Shown here one piece after another: positions 1-8,135 of a stretch of 64,000 nucleotides of DNA. How positions within the stretch are numbered: the stretch's first letter is position 1; the number at the start of each line of letters is the position of its first letter. The stretch comes from Bradyrhizobium yuanmingense. GTDB taxonomy: Bacteria; Pseudomonadota; Alphaproteobacteria; Rhizobiales; Xanthobacteraceae. Made by a program: the position numbers and the translations under genes. Below the pieces are notes generated by a model, which saw nothing but the letters and a program-made list of their open reading frames with translations, was not told where the DNA came from and searched no databases. The stretch covers positions 992,001-1,056,000 of the forward strand of contig NZ_FMAE01000001.1 in the NCBI RefSeq assembly GCF_900094575.1, read 5' to 3'.

Positions 1-54
1 GACGATAGAGCAAGTCACCGCGTCCACTGAGCACGGCGATCACGGCGCCGTGAT

Positions 55-810
55 CTACTGTGCATGGGGTTGTTTTTCAGCTTTTGTTTGGCGGGCCGAA
101 AGTTCCGACAGATCGTCGAGCACGACATGCGCGCCGGTGAAGTCGTCGTCCCCGAAGAACGTGCTGCGGGTGATCAGAACCGGGACGCCGGCGCGCGAGG
201 CCGCGATCAGACCGTTGGCGGAATCCTCAATCGCAACGCAATCGGACGCCTCGAGCTTCAGCCGCGCCAGAATCTCGAGATAGACGTCGGGCGCCGGCTT
301 CTTGTGCCTGACGTCGTCGCCGGCGACGATCGCATCGAAATCCGCGGCCCAGCGTTTGCCCAGCGCCTGCGACAGCAGCGCATCGATATTGCCGTGCGAT
401 GTGGTGGTCGCAATCGCAAGCCGCTGGCCGCGCGCCTTCGCGGCCCTGAGCAAATCCGTCACGCCTGGCCGCAAGGGACAGCGGCCGGCCTCGACCAATT
501 CGGCATAATGCGCGGTCTTGATGCGGTGAAGTTCTGCGATGTCCCCGTCCGACAAGGGCGCAGCGGTCACTAGCCTCTCGTGGTAGGCGCGCATGCGCTC
601 CTTGCCGCCCGTCACCCGCAACAGGTCCTTGTAGACGGCGCGGTCCCACTGCCAGTCGAGACCGAGGCGGGCGAAGGCCAGATTGAAGGCCTGCCGATGC
701 AGCTCCTCGGTTTCGGCCAAGGTGCCGTCGACGTCGAAGATCAGCGCGGCCGCGCCCCGGATCAGTTCGGCGGCGTCTGCTGGCGCCTGAACCAACGCTT
801 CAGCCTGCAT
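55..810 (-). CDS. CbbY/Gph-like HAD phosphatase
   Basis: A HAD-superfamily phosphatase of the CbbY/phosphoglycolate-phosphatase type, probably cytosolic, acting on a small phosphorylated sugar or acid. Motif I DVDGT lies at residues 26-30 with the nucleophile Asp26. Motif II is the TTTSHGN stretch, motif III the Lys of HKKPAPDVY, and motif IV IEDSANG. The residues between motifs I and II form the helical cap typical of subclass I. The start at 810 is chosen because GGGAGG stands eight bases upstream; the frame stays open further upstream without a better site. Length (251 residues) is usual. The exact substrate cannot be read from sequence; a Calvin-cycle link is only suggested by resemblance to CbbY. 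Confidence 0.8.
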   Translation of the reverse strand: MQAEALVQAPADAAELIRGAAALIFDVDGTLAETEELHRQAFNLAFARLGLDWQWDRAVYKDLLRVTGGKERMRAYHERLVTAAPLSDGDIAELHRIKTAHYAELVEAGRCPLRPGVTDLLRAAKARGQRLAIATTTSHGNIDALLSQALGKRWAADFDAIVAGDDVRHKKPAPDVYLEILARLKLEASDCVAIEDSANGLIAASRAGVPVLITRSTFFGDDDFTGAHVVLDDLSELSARQTKAEKQPHAQ

Positions 811-965
811 GATCGATGCCTCCCTTCCGGCGCTGCGTAAAGCGATCATCGGCCGAGCCGGAGGGCGAGACAAATCGCAATATCTTTTGCCGGACCCAAA
901 AATCTCTTATGAGCGAACGGTGCGCGACGGCGCGAACGGGAACTTTCGACCTGCACGGGAGACGC

Positions 966-1814
966 ATGCGGCTCTTCATCCTCGGCCTCGGCTACAGCGC
1001 CCGGCATTTCGTCCGCAAGCACGGCCGCAGCTTCTCGCATGTCGCCGGCACCGTGCGCGATCCCGCGCAGCGGAATGACCTCGCCGGGATCGAGGTGCAT
1101 CCGTTTTCCGGCAGCCTTCCGTCGCCCGAGACGGTTGAACGGGTTCGCGACGCCGACGTCCTCCTGGTGTCGATTCCGCCCGGCAGCGGCGGCGATCCCG
1201 CGCTCGCAGCCTTCGCGGACGTGCTGACAGGGCGGAAACGCAAGGCCATCTATCTCTCCACCATCGGGGTGTACGGCGATCACGCAGGCAGCTGGGTCGA
1301 CGAGAGCACGCCGCCGCAGGCCATCCTCGACCGCACGCGGATGCGGATCGCGGCGGAGCAAGCCTGGACGGATGCGGCGGGCGGCGATGCCGCGATCCTG
1401 CGGCTTGCGGGCATCTACGGTCCCGGCCGCAACGCGCTGGCGACACTGCGCGCGGGAACGGCGAGGCGCATCATCAAGCCGGGACAGGTGTTCAACCGCA
1501 TCCACGTCGATGACATCGCGAGCGCGATCATCGCCGCTATTCATCACCAGGGCGGCGGCGTTTGGAACGTCTGCGACGACGAGCCGGCGCCGCCGCAGGA
1601 CGTGATCGGCTATGCCGCGCAGCTGATGGGCGTGGCGCCGCCGCCGGAAGAAGCGTTCGCCACCGCCGAAATGTCGGCGATGGCGCGCAGCTTCTATGCC
1701 AGCAGCGCCCGCGTCTCCAACGAGAAACTGAAGCGCGAGCTCGGCGTCACGCTGGCCTGCCCCACCTATCGGCACGGCCTCGACGCTCTCTGGCGCGCAG
1801 GCGAAGGACGTTAG
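966..1814 (+). CDS. SDR-family NAD(P)-dependent epimerase-like protein
   Basis: A short extended-SDR protein (282 residues) of the YeeZ-like NAD-dependent epimerase/dehydratase group. The N-terminal FILGLGYSAR stretch is the Rossmann glycine motif. A later strand ends in YLSTIGVYGDHAG and the region GIYGPGRNAL resembles sugar-epimerase loops. A classical YxxxK pair is not obvious, so catalytic activity is uncertain. The start at 966 has GGGAG just upstream and places the Rossmann motif at the very N terminus, as is usual in the family; the frame is open upstream to 816 but that extension looks non-coding. It is transcribed away from the HAD gene. Substrate unknown. Confidence 0.72.
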   Translation: MRLFILGLGYSARHFVRKHGRSFSHVAGTVRDPAQRNDLAGIEVHPFSGSLPSPETVERVRDADVLLVSIPPGSGGDPALAAFADVLTGRKRKAIYLSTIGVYGDHAGSWVDESTPPQAILDRTRMRIAAEQAWTDAAGGDAAILRLAGIYGPGRNALATLRAGTARRIIKPGQVFNRIHVDDIASAIIAAIHHQGGGVWNVCDDEPAPPQDVIGYAAQLMGVAPPPEEAFATAEMSAMARSFYASSARVSNEKLKRELGVTLACPTYRHGLDALWRAGEGR

Positions 1815-1936
1815 GGTTCCTGCGCTTCGATGCGTCCCAGACATGCCGCCCCCGCGCTTGACTTCGTCCCTGTGCGGTCATGATCTAGGCATCGAGCGAG
1901 CCACCGCACAACGAGCTCGCCTCTTGGGAGAATGCA

Positions 1937-3205
1937 ATGAACAAGACGATCGCCATGATCGCGGCAACGATTGCTGTCGTCACGCTCGGCGCCGCGCGCG
2001 CTGCGCCGCTGCCCGAAGCCAATCCCGACGATGTCGGATTTTCGAAGCAAGGCCTTGCACGTCTCGATAATTTCTTCGCGCGCGAGATCGCGGCCAAGCG
2101 CGTTCCCGGCGCAGTGGTCGCCATCGCGCGCGACGGCAAGCTCGTCCACTACAAGGCCTATGGCCTGCTCGATCCGGCCAAGGGCACGCCGATGCCGGTC
2201 GATGCGATCTTCGCGCTGGCCTCGATGACCAAGCCGATGGCCGCGGTCGCCGGCCTGACGCTGATGGAGCAGGGACGGCTGCCGCTCCAGGCCAAGCTGT
2301 CCGAATACTACCCGGGCTTCGCCGACATGAAGGTCGGCGTGCCTCAGGCGGATGGATCACTCAAGCTCGAACCGCAGGCCTCGCCGATCTTCATCCACGA
2401 TCTCTACCGGCATACGTCGGGGCTGATATATGGCGGCCGCCCCGACTCATCGAGCCCGGTGGCGCGGCAATATCCCGATGGCATTGCGCCGGCGATCGAA
2501 GGCGACACCCAGGCTTTCATCGGTCGCATCACCAAGCTGCCGCTGGCGCAGCAGCCCTCGACCGCGTTCGAATACGGCTTTTCGATCGATGTGCTCGGCG
2601 CTGTCGTCGAGAAGGTGAGCGAGCAGAAGCTTGGCGACTATCTCGCTGCCAATGTCTGGCAGCCGCTCGGCATGAAGGATGCGACTTTCCATCCGACCGA
2701 GGCGCAGCGCCCGCGCCTCGCCCGCCCCTTCCCGAACGATCCGCTGACGGGCAAGCCGCAGGCCATCAAGCTCCTGGACACTCCAACCAAGTTCGACTGC
2801 GGCGGCGCCTGCTCCTTCGCGACGGTCGGCGACTACATCCGCTTCGGACAGATGTTGCTCAACGGCGGCGAGCTCGACGGGCAGCGCATTCTCGGTCCGA
2901 AGACCGTCCGTCACATGACGGCGAACCATCTCGGCCCCGAGATCAAGAACAACGTCGCCAATGTCGAGCCGCATCGCGGCGGCTTCGGCTTCGGCCTTTC
3001 GGTGGCGGTCCGGACCAGCGAAGGATTGTCGTCGGTCCCCGGCAATCCGGGCGAGTTCACCTGGAACGGAGCCTACGGGACGCAGTTCTTCTGCGATCCC
3101 AAGGAGCGTCTCGTCGTCGTGGTGGGAACGGCGGCACCGGGTGAGCTCAGGAAGTATTATCGCGAGCAGGTCCAGGACATCGTCTACGGCGCGATGACGA
3201 AGTGA
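1937..3205 (+). CDS. Exported serine hydrolase, beta-lactamase class C fold
   Basis: A 422-residue penicillin-binding-protein-like serine hydrolase of the class C beta-lactamase/EstB esterase family, exported to the periplasm. Residues 1-23 form a Sec signal peptide ending in AARA. The catalytic SxxK motif is SMTK at residues 96-99, followed by the usual Met-Pro-rich region. A Tyr in EYGFSIDVLG occupies the place of the YxN motif, with Phe-Ser instead of Asn. The third motif region near TWNGAYGTQF is compatible with the HxG/KTG position but altered. Such proteins are usually esterases or D-amino-acid peptidases rather than true lactamases. It is convergent with the dienelactone hydrolase. Confidence 0.8.
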   Translation: MNKTIAMIAATIAVVTLGAARAAPLPEANPDDVGFSKQGLARLDNFFAREIAAKRVPGAVVAIARDGKLVHYKAYGLLDPAKGTPMPVDAIFALASMTKPMAAVAGLTLMEQGRLPLQAKLSEYYPGFADMKVGVPQADGSLKLEPQASPIFIHDLYRHTSGLIYGGRPDSSSPVARQYPDGIAPAIEGDTQAFIGRITKLPLAQQPSTAFEYGFSIDVLGAVVEKVSEQKLGDYLAANVWQPLGMKDATFHPTEAQRPRLARPFPNDPLTGKPQAIKLLDTPTKFDCGGACSFATVGDYIRFGQMLLNGGELDGQRILGPKTVRHMTANHLGPEIKNNVANVEPHRGGFGFGLSVAVRTSEGLSSVPGNPGEFTWNGAYGTQFFCDPKERLVVVVGTAAPGELRKYYREQVQDIVYGAMTK

Positions 3206-3227
3206 GACCGTCACATGAAAGAGAAAC

Positions 3228-3246
3228 GGCGGCCACTTGGGCCGCC
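3228..3246. terminator. Bidirectional hairpin terminator
   Basis: Between the two convergent hydrolase genes a perfect 7-bp inverted repeat GGCGGCC/GGCCGCC closes on a 5-base loop. A-rich sequence precedes it and CTCTTGATT follows it, so it could end transcripts from both sides. Confidence 0.65.
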
Positions 3247-3260
3247 CTCTTGATTGACCG

Positions 3261-4148
3261 TCAGCTCAACACGCCGTATTTCCTAAACCAGGCCTCTGCC
3301 TGCTTCCAGGCATCTTCCGCGGCGTCCTTGCGGTAGCTGCCGCGATAGTCGGCATGGAAGCCGTGCGGCGCTTCGGGGTAGATCTTGAAGTCGGCCGTCT
3401 TCTTGCTCTGCTCGAGCGCGGCCTTCATCTGCTCGACCTGCGCGACGGGAATGCCGGTATCGGCGCCACCATAGAGGCCGAGCACCGGCGCCTTCATCTC
3501 GGGCGCGAGCTGCAGCGGGCTCTTCGGCCACAACGGGTTGGCTGGATCGACCAAGGTCCCGTAGAAGGCAACGCCCGCCTTGAGCGCACCGCTGTGGGCG
3601 GCATATTCCCAGACTGTGCGGCCACCCCGGCAGAAGCCGATGATGCCGAGCTTCGTCGTGTCGCCGCCTTTCGATCCTGCCCAGGCGACCGTCGCGTCCA
3701 GATCCGACAACAGCTCCGCGTCCGGCTTCGCATTCACCACCGGCAGCAGCTCCTTGATATCCGTCACCTTGGTCAGGTCGATGCCCTTGCGGAAATAATA
3801 GTCGGGCGCCACCGCGAACGCGCCGAGCTTGGCGAGGCGGCGCGTCACGTCCCGGATGTATTCGTGCAGGCCAAAGATTTCCATCGCCACGATGACCACC
3901 GGCGCCTTGGCGTTGCCGGCCGGGCGGGCGAAATAGGCGGGCATTTCCTCAGAGCCGACCTTGATCTTGGCATCGCCGGCCTGGAGGCCGCTGGTATCCG
4001 TCGTGATGATGTCGGCCCGGACCGGACCGGCCGCGAGCGTGTAGCCAGCGGCGACGGCCGCGGTCGCGCTCATGAATCCGCGGCGCGAGAGCGGGGCAAC
4101 TTTCGTCAGTCCAACGACGTCGGATGTCATGGTGGTTTCAAAGCTCAT
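3261..4148 (-). CDS. Tat-exported dienelactone hydrolase family protein
   Basis: An alpha/beta hydrolase of the dienelactone hydrolase family, about 295 residues. The N terminus carries SRRGFM followed by a hydrophobic stretch and VRA, a twin-arginine signal peptide, so the enzyme should act in the periplasm. The catalytic triad is visible: Cys in GFCRGG, Asp in YGGADTG, His in APHGFHADYR. The family hydrolyses lactone or ester bonds, and many members have unknown natural substrates. I chose the start at 4148; an ATG at 4172 is possible and would lengthen the region before the Tat motif. It has no operon partner: it is convergent with the serine hydrolase and divergent from the MarR gene. Confidence 0.85.
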   Translation of the reverse strand: MSFETTMTSDVVGLTKVAPLSRRGFMSATAAVAAGYTLAAGPVRADIITTDTSGLQAGDAKIKVGSEEMPAYFARPAGNAKAPVVIVAMEIFGLHEYIRDVTRRLAKLGAFAVAPDYYFRKGIDLTKVTDIKELLPVVNAKPDAELLSDLDATVAWAGSKGGDTTKLGIIGFCRGGRTVWEYAAHSGALKAGVAFYGTLVDPANPLWPKSPLQLAPEMKAPVLGLYGGADTGIPVAQVEQMKAALEQSKKTADFKIYPEAPHGFHADYRGSYRKDAAEDAWKQAEAWFRKYGVLS

Positions 4149-4764
4149 CGATCTTCCATTCCTGATTCCCATGCTGATGCCCCTCGGGCGCCGCATTCGC
4201 CAGTAATTGCCGGATAAACGCAAGTCACCAGCCTGCGAGCACGCGGCTCACCACTTCATCCCTTCGTTAGCGAGCGCCGGTGTCCGCTGCCCGCCGGAGC
4301 GTGGGCCGTGTGCCGGGACTTAACCGTCTGGCTGCACTGCACCGCAACATCCATTAACCGAAAAGAATCGTTCTTTGCCTGCCGGCCAGGCCGCTTGTCG
4401 CTGCACAGAATGCGCCTGAGCGCACACCCGACAGGCTCTGCCGCAACAAATGGCAATCGCAGCGACGATGGTGACACATCATGTTGCTTACGCATCGCTC
4501 ATCATCACCAAATCACGTGCGAACCGCCCTCATTTGATTGAAATTTTCGGAGGATCTTGGCCGCGCGATTTACCCGGTCTTTCTTTGTGACACCCTAGTT
4601 CCACGGCCGGAAGTTCCATCTTCGGAAACGCAGAGGCTTCTTCCCGCGACGCGCGATGCTCGCCCGCAACGGACGGCGGAGCGCGAGCGGGTCTCATTCT
4701 CGTCCGCCCCTATTGCGCTACCCGAGGCCCAATTGAATAAACGTTTATGCGACCTGGAACTGAA
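4149..4764. other. Intergenic region upstream of the first MarR gene
   Basis: About 600 bases between the divergent dienelactone hydrolase and MarR genes. I see no convincing coding frame: the short open frames lack ribosome sites and family resemblance. It is locally richer in A+T than its surroundings and must hold the promoters of both flanking genes. The only clear feature is the palindrome at 4737-4748. Confidence 0.5.
4737..4748. promoter_or_regulatory. Perfect 12-bp palindrome before the MarR gene
   Basis: ATAAACGTTTAT is perfectly self-complementary and ends 16 bases before the start codon at 4765. MarR proteins bind short palindromes and usually repress their own promoters, so this is a candidate autoregulatory operator. 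No binding evidence exists in the sequence beyond symmetry and position. Confidence 0.45.
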
Positions 4765-5343
4765 ATGAATTTGGCTCGTGAATCGATTGAACTGTTGGAG
4801 CAGGCCGCACGCATCCTGTGGTTCGAAGGCACCAAGCACGGTTTGCGCGACCGCGAATGGATGGCGCTGCGCTTCCTCTCCCGCGCCAACCGATTTTCCC
4901 GAACCCCCTCGGCGCTGGCGAGCTACGTCGGCACCACGCGCGGCACCGCCTCGTTCATCATCGGCGAGCTCGAGCGGCTCGGCTATCTCGAGCGGAAGCG
5001 CTCGGCCACGGACAAGCGTTCGGTGACGTTGAGCGTGACCCAGCAGGGCAAGAAGTTCCTGGTGCGCGATCCCGTCAACGTCCTCCTCGAAGCGATTGCT
5101 GTTCTCGACGATGAAGTCAAAATCCGTTTCCGCGACACGTTCCGGCACGTGCTGGACCACTCCGATGCCGTCGAGCAGCGGCACCACACCGACGTCTGCA
5201 AGCGGTGCATCTTCCTGCGGGAGGATCGCGCCAATACCGACAGCAAGACGACGGCCGAGTTCAGCTGCCGCCTGTTTCGCGCACCGATCGCCGAAGCGGA
5301 GGTCGATCTGCTGTGCACCAGCTTCGAGCATCACCGCCAATAA
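4765..5343 (+). CDS. MarR-type regulator with C-terminal cysteine cluster
   Basis: A 192-residue winged-helix regulator of the MarR type. Residues 29-100 hold the DNA-binding domain, with the recognition region ANRFSRTPSALASYVG and the wing around KRSATDKRSVTLSVT. The C-terminal part is unusual: Cys145, Cys148, Cys168 and Cys184 sit in the pattern CxxCxFL, CRLFRAPI and LLCTSFE, suggesting a metal or redox centre. The ATG at 4765 is preferred over one at 4747 because GGAAC precedes it and the protein then aligns end to end with its paralog at 42659. Both paralogs point the same way, one on each side of the flagellar cluster. Target genes are unknown; control of motility is an inference from position. 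Confidence 0.8.
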   Translation: MNLARESIELLEQAARILWFEGTKHGLRDREWMALRFLSRANRFSRTPSALASYVGTTRGTASFIIGELERLGYLERKRSATDKRSVTLSVTQQGKKFLVRDPVNVLLEAIAVLDDEVKIRFRDTFRHVLDHSDAVEQRHHTDVCKRCIFLREDRANTDSKTTAEFSCRLFRAPIAEAEVDLLCTSFEHHRQ

Positions 5344-5355
5344 AAGGCGGCTCGT

Positions 5356-6312
5356 TCAGGGCGTTGCCTTGCGCGACGAATAGATGACGCCGCCGCTTGA
5401 TTCCACCACCAGGCGCCCGTTCTCGTTCCTGATCTCTTCGATGCGGCCAAGACCGGGCACCTGTTGTCCCAGCACGGCTTCGATGACACCGTTCGGGCCC
5501 TGCAGGATCGCAATTCCCTCATAGGCCTGACGGACCGACCAGCCCTTGATCGCCTTGCGCGGCGCCAATGCACGCTCGGGTGCAGGCACCGATCCCGTGA
5601 ATTCGGGCGCGGCGACCGCGGCCATCATCGGCCCTTGCGCTGACACCGGCTGCGTCTGCACCGTCGCCGGCGCGGGAGCTTGGGCTTGGGCTTGCACCTG
5701 AGCGAGCTTGTCGAGCTTCACCGTAGAGGACGAGCTCACCCGCTCGATCCGGTCGAGATTCTCGGCAAACCGGCCGAAGCGATCGTTCGTGACCTTGCTG
5801 GATTGATCGACCGCGGTCCGCAAGCCATCGAGGTTTTCAGACACGCCCGACACTTGCTTGCGCAGTTGCGCGACGGTCTCGCGCAGAATCCTGATCTCCG
5901 CATTGGCCGCAACGTTGTTTGGCGCGGGCTGGGTGGTGAGATAGGCGATCACGCCGGTGCAGGCGCAGACCACCAGCATGGCAGCGACCGCCAGAGTTGC
6001 GAGCGGCGCGACCCAGGTCGGACGGGGTGGCGGCGGCTTCGCCACGATCACGGCCGGCTTGATCACGACCGGCGCCGGCTTCGGGATCGCCATCTTGTCG
6101 AGGCGGGCCTTGGCACGAATCCGCTTCAAGCCGTCGAGTGCCTCCTTTGCGAGAGCCTCGTCGCTCGCCGTCGCCGATACGCGCTTTGCACTCGCGGCAG
6201 GCTTGGTCGTCCGCGCCGCGTTGTCCATTGAATCGCTCGCCTCCGGCGCTGGCTTCGCCGCCGCGGAAGCGTCCGCGGTCGCGTTGGGACGAGCTTGTCC
6301 ATCGGACAACAT
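5356..6312 (-). CDS. Single-pass membrane protein with coiled coil, unknown role
   Basis: A 318-residue protein of unknown function. An Ala/Pro-rich cytoplasmic region (about residues 1-100) is followed by one membrane segment (VAPLATLAVAAMLVVCACTG, about residues 102-121). A heptad-like coiled coil comes next, then an Ala/Gln/Pro linker with the AQAQAQAPAPA stretch, and a small C-terminal domain containing WSVRQAYEGIAILQG and ending in VIYSSR. That C-terminal domain resembles the envelope-protein tail often seen in Bradyrhizobium and relatives. GGAG stands nine bases before the ATG. It is convergent with the MarR gene, separated by 12 bases. No motility or catalytic motif is visible. Confidence 0.7.
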   Translation of the reverse strand: MLSDGQARPNATADASAAAKPAPEASDSMDNAARTTKPAASAKRVSATASDEALAKEALDGLKRIRAKARLDKMAIPKPAPVVIKPAVIVAKPPPPRPTWVAPLATLAVAAMLVVCACTGVIAYLTTQPAPNNVAANAEIRILRETVAQLRKQVSGVSENLDGLRTAVDQSSKVTNDRFGRFAENLDRIERVSSSSTVKLDKLAQVQAQAQAPAPATVQTQPVSAQGPMMAAVAAPEFTGSVPAPERALAPRKAIKGWSVRQAYEGIAILQGPNGVIEAVLGQQVPGLGRIEEIRNENGRLVVESSGGVIYSSRKATP

Positions 6313-7131
6313 ATGAAAATGCTCCGTTCGGTTCGGTCTGTCGAGCGACGACGTTATCTGTCGAAGCTTGCCTGAAACGTGCGGGTCGAAAGCCGTTCAT
6401 CGCGCGTGATGCGACGTCGCATGAGTCGATTGCGCCATACACGTGGCGATAGTGCGACTCGAAAGACACACACTCGCCAAGATTTCATCAAGCTGGAGGC
6501 GCGGCGCAGACGTGAGTCGAACTTCCGCATGCGGAAAAGCGAGTTCCAGAGTCAATCCGGGGTTGAAAACCCATCAATGTGCGTGCCTCGGAGCACCACC
6601 CGAAATAGCTGTAATTGTACGGGGATGCGGAACTATACAACCATCACAATGCAAAACTAGTTCAGTATCAAAATCAACTGATACGTTTCGATGCATCAAG
6701 AAACAACCAGAAACAAATCAACAGCATCAAGTGCGTGTAGCAATCGCTTTCTTTCGCACGCTTGATCGGGAATCGGCAATCGCTACGGTTCTACTCAAGT
6801 GATTCTCGCCAGTTGGCGAGGAGATCGACATGGTTCAGCAGTGTTCGGACGCGATGAGCAACTTGGCGCAACTGTTCTAGGTCGTTTCTCAATCTGCTCC
6901 GCGAGGTGATCAGTAAGACACCCGCCGAGCCTCACGCAGTAAGCGTTTCAGTATCGAGTTGAAGTAACAGGCCTGCGAGACGCAGGCACTGAACGCGTAG
7001 GGCTGCCCGCGAATATCGAAACCACAACAACGGTTCGCGGGATGGAATGTCGTCAAACAGCATCGTTGCCGAGCCGGCGCATCACAACAACCAACCGGCC
7101 GCAACAAGTGCGAAACAGGGGCGAAAGACTG
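6313..7131. other. Long intergenic region and leader of lafR
   Basis: More than 800 bases separate the membrane-protein gene from lafR. Composition is visibly lower in G+C between about 6480 and 6800. An open frame at 6443-6802 lacks a ribosome site and resembles nothing, so I do not call it. The region probably contains the lafR promoter and a long untranslated leader. A perfect hairpin lies at 6971-6987. Confidence 0.5.
6971..6987 (+). promoter_or_regulatory. Hairpin in the lafR upstream region
   Basis: GCCTGCG-AGA-CGCAGGC is a perfect 7-bp stem with a 3-base loop, about 145 bases before the lafR start codon. It has no T tract, so it is more likely an mRNA leader structure or protein site than a terminator. 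If transcribed it would sit in the lafR 5' UTR, where FlbT-type control of this regulator has been reported in Bradyrhizobium. Confidence 0.35.
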
Positions 7132-7902
7132 ATGTATATTATCGTTGATGATCGTGAGAGCGTCGCGAACAGCTATGTCGGAGGGCTCGTTCGCGAAGGC
7201 GTATCGTCGATCGGCTTCTCCTCCGGAGAATTCTGGGACTGGCTGCAATCTGCGAGCGAGTCCGATCTGGCGGCGGTGGACGCTTTTCTCCTCGGCGATT
7301 GCGATGCCCGCGGAAGCCTGCCGCGGGCGATGCGCAAGCGCTCCTCGGCTCCCATCATTGCCATGAGCGGCCAGAAGATGCTCAAGAACACGCTGGAGCT
7401 GTTCGAATCGGGCGTGGACGACGTCGTGCACGTGCCGATCCACCTGCGCGAGATCCTGGCACGAACGGCCGCGATCGCGCGCCGCCGGGTGGGCGAGCTG
7501 CCGAGGCCCTGCGAGAGCAGGATCCAGGTCTTCTTCAACGGCCGTGATCCCGAAATCGCGGGCCACGCCCTCACCCTGCCCCGCCGCGAACTGCGCATTC
7601 TCGAATATATGGTGGCCAACCACGGCAAGTGGATCACCAAGACGCAGATCTTCAATGCGGTCTACGGCATCTTCGAGTCCACCTTCGACGAGAGCGTGAT
7701 CGAGAGCCACGTCAGCAAGCTGCGCAAGAAGCTCCGCGACCGCCTCGGCTTCGACGCGATCGTGGCAAGGCGTTACGTCGGCTACCGCCTCAACATCCCG
7801 GCGGGCGAAACTCTCGACGAGCCGGTGCAGGAGCTCGAGGACGTCGGCATCCTACTGAACAGGACGCAGGCCGCCCCCGCGGCATACCCGGCCGGCAACT
7901 GA
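7132..7902 (+). CDS. lafR: Flagellar master response regulator, LafR/FtcR/Rem type
   Basis: An orphan OmpR-type response regulator (256 residues) equivalent to Brucella FtcR, Sinorhizobium Rem and Bradyrhizobium LafR, the activator of lateral-flagellum genes. The receiver spans about residues 1-118. The acidic pair is present (IIVDD at the start), but the usual Lys-Pro near the end of the receiver is replaced (VHVPIHL), as in an atypical receiver. The C-terminal winged helix covers roughly residues 145-222, with LPRRELRILEYM and the recognition helix in SVIESHVSKLRKKL, ending ARRYVGYRL. No kinase gene is next to it. The start at 7132 gives the usual N terminus. It faces the far end of the fliF operon and closes with a hairpin at 7931. 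Confidence 0.9.
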   Translation: MYIIVDDRESVANSYVGGLVREGVSSIGFSSGEFWDWLQSASESDLAAVDAFLLGDCDARGSLPRAMRKRSSAPIIAMSGQKMLKNTLELFESGVDDVVHVPIHLREILARTAAIARRRVGELPRPCESRIQVFFNGRDPEIAGHALTLPRRELRILEYMVANHGKWITKTQIFNAVYGIFESTFDESVIESHVSKLRKKLRDRLGFDAIVARRYVGYRLNIPAGETLDEPVQELEDVGILLNRTQAAPAAYPAGN

Positions 7903-7930
7903 CACGGCAGGACAGCGCCACGAACCGGCA

Positions 7931-7963
7931 ACGGCCTCTGCGAAGCAGCTTCGCGGAGGCCGT
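7931..7963 (+). terminator. Terminator after lafR
   Basis: ACGGCCTC and GAGGCCGT pair as the base of a long hairpin that continues through TGCGAAGC/GCTTCGCG with a single mismatch. TTTT follows at 7969. It lies 28 bases after the lafR stop codon. Confidence 0.8.
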
Positions 7964-7994
7964 TACACTTTTGGCGGCGAGCTGAGCGCACGCC

Positions 7995-8123
7995 TCGTCC
8001 TTCGAGACGGCGCTGACGCGCCTCCTCAGGATGAGGCTAATCGGCCGCGGTGCGCGCTGAGACTGGCGCCGCGCATTCCGTCCTCATCCTGAGGAGCCGC
8101 GTAGCGGCCTCTCGAAGGATGGC
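7995..8123. repeat. Large palindromic intergenic repeat, Bradyrhizobium RIME/REP type
   Basis: The arm beginning CGTCCTTCGAGACGGCGC and including CCTCCTCAGGATGAGG is repeated inverted as CCTCATCCTGAGGAGCCGC followed by CTCTCGAAGGATGG. The two arms (about 7995-8037 and 8080-8123) would form a very long stem. Sequences of this kind are scattered through Bradyrhizobium genomes. Here it lies between lafR and the 3' end of the fliF operon and may also end transcription from the minus strand. Confidence 0.75.
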
Positions 8124-8135
8124 CGCAGAAAAGAG

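Noticed and set aside
1..43. Possible beginning of a minus-strand gene (GTG at 43, 14 open codons to the window edge)
   Set aside because: Too short to judge; no ribosome site or motif can be confirmed.
846..1844. Long open frame opposite the SDR gene
   Set aside because: It is the antisense shadow of a well-supported gene in G+C-rich DNA, with Arg/Asp/His-rich low-information sequence.
6443..6802. 119-codon open frame upstream of lafR
   Set aside because: No ribosome site, no family likeness, unusual Ser/Lys/Gln composition; more likely leader or promoter DNA.
7995..8123. CRISPR array or insertion-sequence ends
   Set aside because: Only one long inverted repeat is present, without regular spacers or a transposase; it fits a RIME/REP-type palindrome.
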